Assembly: GCA_002772115.1 (NCBI GenBank)
Contig: PCRW01000076.1
Coordinates: 1,802 to 34,532, forward strand
Origin: Candidatus Moranbacteria bacterium CG23_combo_of_CG06-09_8_20_14_all_35_22
GTDB taxonomy: Bacteria; Patescibacteriota; Minisyncoccia; Moranbacterales; UBA2206
Direction: 5' to 3'
DNA length: 32,731 nt
Position 1 is the first letter of the stretch. Each line of letters begins with the position of its first letter. The notes below the pieces were generated by a model. The model searched no databases. It was not told the origin of the DNA and worked only from the letters and a program-made list of their open reading frames with translations. Below, piece by piece: positions 29,171 through 32,731 of the stretch. The position numbers were made by a program, and so were the translations under genes.

Positions 29171-30202
29171 TTGTTTCGAAATTATTCTGCTTTTGCTGTT
29201 GTTGTATCCAGCACCTTCTTAGTTTCTGCTACTAATCTAGCCGCAGGACGAGAGTCCAGTGGTTTTTTATTTGGCTATTTTGGAGAAAATGAAAATTATG
29301 AAAACCCTTTAAAAGATATGATGTTTTTGAAAACAACCGAAAAAACCAGCCTTGCTGTAGCCGATTTGATTCAAGCTAAAAATCTTCCACGCTCCAAAGA
29401 TATCGCTTTTGAAAAAAATGACACTTCTTTCATAATCCAAGGACAAGCCTTAGTGGCCGGAAATAGCCCAGTCAAAAAAGATCCTCAAGAAGACGGCGGA
29501 GTGATTATCTATGAAGTAAAACAAGACGATACAATTAGCGCCATTGCTTCTGCTAATAATATTTCTATTAATACCATATTATGGTCCAACGAATTGGATA
29601 ATGTTGATTCCATTCAACTAGGAGATAAAATATTCATCCTGCCAGTATCCGGTCTTGAATATAAAGTCAAAACAGGAGATACTATTGAAAAAATTGCCTC
29701 TGAATATAAGGCGGATAAAAATAAAATCATTGCTTTCAATGATTTGCCGGCCAATGGTGAGTTAGAAATTGGTCAAAAAATTATTATTCCTGATGGGAAA
29801 AAAGAAGTGCCCATCCCACCTTCTAGTTCGTTTAATATCGCTCAAAGACCTTATGAATCATTCTCAAGTGGAAAAGTTTTAGATGGCAAAGCTGGTGCAG
29901 GACACAGCTTTCCTTATGGCTACTGCACTTGGTATGTGGCGCAAAAAAGATATGTGCCATGGGGCGGAAATGCTGGTACTTGGCTCTATCATGCCAAGGC
30001 CGCTGGATATTCCACCGGCAAAACTCCGCGTGTCGGAGCCATTATGGTTTCTTCCGAATCTTGGTGGGGCCATGTCGCTATCGTAGAAAAAGTTTCTGGC
30101 GGAAATATTACTATTTCCGAAATGAATTATGTTAAGTTCGCCAAAAAAAGCACCCGCACATTAAGTTCAAAATCACGGGTAATCAAAGGCTTCATTTATT
30201 AA
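29171..30202 (+). CDS. LysM-CHAP cell-wall hydrolase
   Basis: The 343-aa protein has a hydrophobic N-terminal segment (AFAVVVSSTFLVSATNLAA) that could anchor or export it. Two LysM modules (YEVKQDDTISAIASANNI..., about residues 115-160, and YKVKTGDTIEKIASEYKAD, 165-210) bind peptidoglycan. A CHAP amidase/endopeptidase domain (about 245-343) has the catalytic Cys in YCTWYVA and His in WGHVAIVE. The start is uncertain: 29171 is TTG, and the frame is open for a further 70 codons upstream with basic, protein-like sequence (LIALFRRLFSRKNIGNIRSL) but no ATG, GTG or TTG. The stop is 3 nt from the convergent uvrD stop. Confidence 0.88.
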   Translation: MFRNYSAFAVVVSSTFLVSATNLAAGRESSGFLFGYFGENENYENPLKDMMFLKTTEKTSLAVADLIQAKNLPRSKDIAFEKNDTSFIIQGQALVAGNSPVKKDPQEDGGVIIYEVKQDDTISAIASANNISINTILWSNELDNVDSIQLGDKIFILPVSGLEYKVKTGDTIEKIASEYKADKNKIIAFNDLPANGELEIGQKIIIPDGKKEVPIPPSSSFNIAQRPYESFSSGKVLDGKAGAGHSFPYGYCTWYVAQKRYVPWGGNAGTWLYHAKAAGYSTGKTPRVGAIMVSSESWWGHVAIVEKVSGGNITISEMNYVKFAKKSTRTLSSKSRVIKGFIY

Positions 30203-30205
30203 GTC

Positions 30206-32587
30206 TTATATTTTCTTGATTGGCGCAATTGAAGCGGAAAGTTTTTTAAGCCCTGATTTAGAAAATGCCACAGTGATAATATCGCCTTGACTCGCCACGA
30301 TTAATCCTTCGCCAAAAGTTTCGTGCGATACTCGATCACCATCGGTAAAAATAATTTTTACCTTATTTTCCCTCTCCTTTCCAAGGAGAGGGTTAGGGTG
30401 AGGTTTAGTGTTTCCGCTTTCTATTAGATGTTCTGGCACATCGTCCAGAAATCGACTTGGCGCATTAATTTGAGTGGAACCAAAAATATTTCTCATACGG
30501 GTAAAAAGCAGATAAACTTTTTCCATCGCCCGAGTCACTCCCACATACATCAGGCGCCTTTCTTCTTCCATTTCGCTGTCATCTAATATACTTCGGGAAT
30601 GGGGCAAAATTCCTTCTTCCAATCCTGCGATAAAAACAATTTTAAATTCTAAACCTTTCGCACTGTGTAGTGTCATAAGATGAACCGCATCTTTCGCTTG
30701 ATCAATATTATCCGTGTCAGAAACCAAAGCTACTTCTTCTAGAAATAATCTTAAACCCTCCCCGCCTCGCGTCGACGAGCGGTCATCTCCGCGAGTCAAG
30801 GCGGGATTACTTTCATACTCGCTATATTTTTTGGCGACCGTCAAAAGTTCGCGTACATTTTCATTTCTCATTTCTCCTTCTTCCGTTCCATCCATCAGAA
30901 ATTTTTCATATCCTGATTCGCTATAAACTTTTTGAATGAAATCCGTAAGAATCAATTTTTCTTTGAGCTCCGCCATTCGTTTTATAAATTCGCAAAATTT
31001 TACAATTGCATCTATTTTTGAATTTTGAATTTTATTTTTTGGAACCTGCCTGCCGGTAGGCAAGGTTTGATCATTAGAATTTGAAAATTCATTGGAAATT
31101 GATATTTGGAAATTGGAAATTGCGAGGCCACAAGATATTAAATCTAAATTATTACTCCTAGCTATATTAATCCATTTTCCCAAAGTAACATCCCCAACGC
31201 CTCGCTTTGGTTCATTAATTATTCTTTCCAATGAAGTTTCATCATTAAAATTATTAATTAAACGCAAATAGGCAACCACATCTTTGATTTCTTTTCTTTG
31301 ATAAAATTTCACTCCACCAATAATTCGGTAGGGAATAGAAGCACGAAGCATCGCTTCTTCAATCATCCGTGATTGTGCGTTGGTGCGATAAAGCACCACG
31401 AAATCAGAAAACTTATATCTGTCATTCCGGACTTGATCCGGAATCTCTTGAGATCCTGAAACCCGCCCGCCGGCGAGACAGGCAAGTCCAGAATGACATA
31501 TTTTTTTTATCTCATCTACAATAAACTGCGCTTCTTCTTTTTCATCTTCCGCTTCAAACCTCGTTATCAAATGTCCGCTCTGGTTTTGAGTCCAAATTTT
31601 TTTGTCTTTGCGATTGATATTTTTAGAAATCACGCCATAAGCCGCGTCCAAAATATTTTGCGTGGAACGATAATTTTGGATTAATTTAATAGTTTTAACC
31701 TCTGGATAATCTTTCTCAAAATTTAATATATTAGTTATATCCGCGCCTCTAAATTTATAGATACTTTGATCATCATCACCCACAACACATAGGTTTCTAG
31801 ATTTTTGTGACAATAATTTAATAAGAACATATTGCGCGCGGTTGGTATCTTGATATTCATCCACCATAATATAGCGAAAAAAATTCTGATATTTTTCTAA
31901 CACTTCCGGAAATTTCTGAAAAATTTTAACTGTGATCATCAAAATATCATCAAAATCCAAAGCATCTTGTTCTTTCAATTTTTTCTGGTAATTTATATAT
32001 ATTTTCGCCACCATTTCTTCAAAATATCCGCCCACTCCCGCCAAAAAATCTTCTGATCCAATTAGTTCATTTTTCGCTTTGGAAATTGCGCCTAAAATTG
32101 TCTTGGGCTTGAATTGATCAATGTTTATTTCCATTTCTTTCATCACTTTTTTTATCAGCGCCAGCTGATCCTGATCATCAAAAATATTAAAGGAACTTTT
32201 ATATCCAACTTTTTCAATTTCCCGCCTTAGAATTTTTACACAAATAGAATGAAAAGTCCCGACAGTCGGCATGTCGGGATGGCCACCCTCTCCTTTATAA
32301 GGAGAGGGGCTGGGGGTGAGGTCATTCGCATCATTCGCATCAATTCGCGTATTTGCATTAAGCAACTCTTTTATTCTTTCTTTCATCTCTCCCGCCGCTT
32401 TATTGGTAAAAGTCACTGCCAAAATCCTCCTTGGATTGATCTTTTTTTCGCAAATCAAATACGCCACTCGATGAGTGAGCGCCCGCGTTTTCCCTGACCC
32501 CGCACCCGCAATAATCAAAACCGGTCCTTCCGTCGTCATCACTGCCTCTCTCTGTGGAGCATTAAGTTTTTCCAAAATTTCCTGCAT
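30206..32587 (-). CDS. UvrD/PcrA-type DNA helicase with several repeat insertions
   Basis: The 793-aa superfamily 1A 3'-5' helicase acts in repair and in removing obstacles to replication. Motifs in order: Q motif LNAPQREAVM; Walker A GAGSGKT (28-34); VTFTNKAAGEM; GTFHSICVKIL; Walker B YIMVDEYQDTN; VVGDDDQSIYKFRGA; LIQNYRST; VHLMTLHSAKGLEFKIVFIAG; and VGVTRAMEKVYLL. A Tudor-like C terminus has GDRVSHETFGEGLIV. At least five stretches are translated repeats: TRIDANDANDLTPSPSPYKGEG, CHSGLACLAGGRVSGSQE, the Asn/Ser-rich run before TLPTGRQV, PALTRGDDRSSTRGG, and PHPNPLLGKE. All lie between motifs and keep the frame. Confidence 0.95.
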   Translation of the reverse strand: MQEILEKLNAPQREAVMTTEGPVLIIAGAGSGKTRALTHRVAYLICEKKINPRRILAVTFTNKAAGEMKERIKELLNANTRIDANDANDLTPSPSPYKGEGGHPDMPTVGTFHSICVKILRREIEKVGYKSSFNIFDDQDQLALIKKVMKEMEINIDQFKPKTILGAISKAKNELIGSEDFLAGVGGYFEEMVAKIYINYQKKLKEQDALDFDDILMITVKIFQKFPEVLEKYQNFFRYIMVDEYQDTNRAQYVLIKLLSQKSRNLCVVGDDDQSIYKFRGADITNILNFEKDYPEVKTIKLIQNYRSTQNILDAAYGVISKNINRKDKKIWTQNQSGHLITRFEAEDEKEEAQFIVDEIKKICHSGLACLAGGRVSGSQEIPDQVRNDRYKFSDFVVLYRTNAQSRMIEEAMLRASIPYRIIGGVKFYQRKEIKDVVAYLRLINNFNDETSLERIINEPKRGVGDVTLGKWINIARSNNLDLISCGLAISNFQISISNEFSNSNDQTLPTGRQVPKNKIQNSKIDAIVKFCEFIKRMAELKEKLILTDFIQKVYSESGYEKFLMDGTEEGEMRNENVRELLTVAKKYSEYESNPALTRGDDRSSTRGGEGLRLFLEEVALVSDTDNIDQAKDAVHLMTLHSAKGLEFKIVFIAGLEEGILPHSRSILDDSEMEEERRLMYVGVTRAMEKVYLLFTRMRNIFGSTQINAPSRFLDDVPEHLIESGNTKPHPNPLLGKERENKVKIIFTDGDRVSHETFGEGLIVASQGDIITVAFSKSGLKKLSASIAPIKKI
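30366..30403. repeat. CTCTCCTT-type repeat in uvrD (C-terminal)
   Basis: CCCTCTCCTTTCCAAGGAGAG with a GGGTGAGG flank encodes PHPNPLLGKE. It belongs to the same family as the copies at 10877-11671 and 32285. Confidence 0.8.
30761..30805 (-). repeat. 45-bp palindromic element, copy B, in uvrD
   Basis: It has the same length and arms as 337-381 and encodes PALTRGDDRSSTRGG in the same frame and orientation as copy A. Confidence 0.9.
31040..31128. repeat. hairpin plus TTTGGAAATTG-type repeat in uvrD
   Basis: CCTGCCTGCCGGTAGGCAAGG (a G+C-rich hairpin, 31048-31068) adjoins AT-rich low-complexity units. Together they encode SNFQISISNEFSNSNDQTLP. Confidence 0.65.
31420..31500. repeat. composite repeat TGTCATTCC...GGAATGACA type in uvrD
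   Basis: TGTCATTCCGGACTTGATCC begins and CAGAATGACA ends a segment with a nested CCCGCCCGCCGGCGAG hairpin. It encodes a Ser/Gly-rich insert between helicase motifs. Confidence 0.75.
32257..32358. repeat. three stacked repeats in uvrD (N-terminal third)
   Basis: TCCCGACA/TGTCGGGA (32257-32279), a CTCTCCTTTATAAGGAGAG repeat (32285-32322) and tandem ATTCGCATC units (32323-32358) stand side by side. They encode the insert before GTFHSIC. Confidence 0.75.
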
Positions 32588-32731
32588 AATAATTTCATTT
32601 TATCACACTAAGAGTTTTGTCGCCAAAAATTTGCCAAACTTTCAATTATGTTGTAATGTTAGTTTATAATAATAGGTCACTGAAAAATTAAAATTTTTTC
32701 GAAATTAAACTCGGACCCTGAATTTCCTTGC
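32588..32731. other. upstream region of uvrD
   Basis: On the minus strand TTGGCG with TAAAAT at about 18 bp spacing lies close to the start and is a weak promoter candidate. A plus-strand TATAAT at about 32665 has no clear partner. No gene is visible up to the window end. Confidence 0.35.

Overview
The window looks like a chromosomal segment of a small-genome bacterium of the Candidate Phyla Radiation (Patescibacteria), probably a Parcubacteria-type lineage. The reasons are low G+C (estimated by eye), the standard genetic code, housekeeping genes set among many small hypothetical genes, a Cas2-fold PaaX-like regulator without CRISPR, tRNAs that mostly lack an encoded CCA, and many short palindromic repeats, some inside open reading frames. 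The lineage is inference; no ribosomal RNA is present to place it.

Layout. 1-2.1 kb: tRNA-Leu, a small hypothetical gene, folD and a phospholipase-C-like gene, all minus strand. 2.1-5 kb: a small plus-strand gene, then two cassettes of about 1.2 kb (a winged-helix/phosphoribosyltransferase regulator and a HEPN/MNT toxin-antitoxin operon) delimited by three copies of one palindromic repeat. 5-7 kb: the CCA-adding enzyme and a membrane protein. 7.2-9.8 kb: a TrmB-type regulator, a tRNA-Arg locus in which an intact tRNA sits inside an interrupted one, a LAGLIDADG-like ORF, a hypothetical gene and tRNA-Ala. 9.9-11.9 kb: an O-antigen ligase/polymerase-like membrane protein whose gene carries ten copies of a parS-like palindrome. 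12-14.4 kb: a nuclease-like gene, a methyltransferase, a small zinc-ribbon protein and the PaaX/Cas2-like regulator between two 38-bp-class palindromes. 14.7-18.6 kb: gyrA, a small membrane protein, a GxxExxY protein and a metallo-hydrolase (minus strand). 18.7-21.3 kb: an AbiE-like toxin-antitoxin operon, a 400-nt stretch with short leader-like ORFs and a frameshifted phosphoribosyltransferase. 21.7-27.5 kb: plus-strand housekeeping run S1 protein - gmk - tilS - ftsH - membrane protein. 27.6-32.6 kb: tRNA-Met and tRNA-Val, a Xer recombinase, a LysM-CHAP cell-wall hydrolase and a UvrD/PcrA helicase.

Functional links: cca supplies the CCA end that four of the five intact tRNAs lack. TilS modifies a CAU tRNA, and a CAU tRNA lies 3 kb downstream. 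Xer, GyrA and UvrD act on the chromosome; FtsH, the O-antigen ligase-like protein and the LysM-CHAP protein act at the envelope.

The most striking theme is repeat mobility at base-pair resolution. A 45-bp (15-codon) element occurs in two genes in the same reading frame and once in an intergenic repeat whose uninterrupted form is also present here. An inverted-repeat element carrying tRNA-Arg splits another tRNA-Arg without leftover bases. Another inverted-repeat element carries tRNA-Val and abuts a tRNA 5' remnant. The uvrD gene has absorbed about five repeats and stayed open. A second theme is promoters: several genes have an extended -10 box exactly 6 nt before ATG, which predicts leaderless mRNAs.
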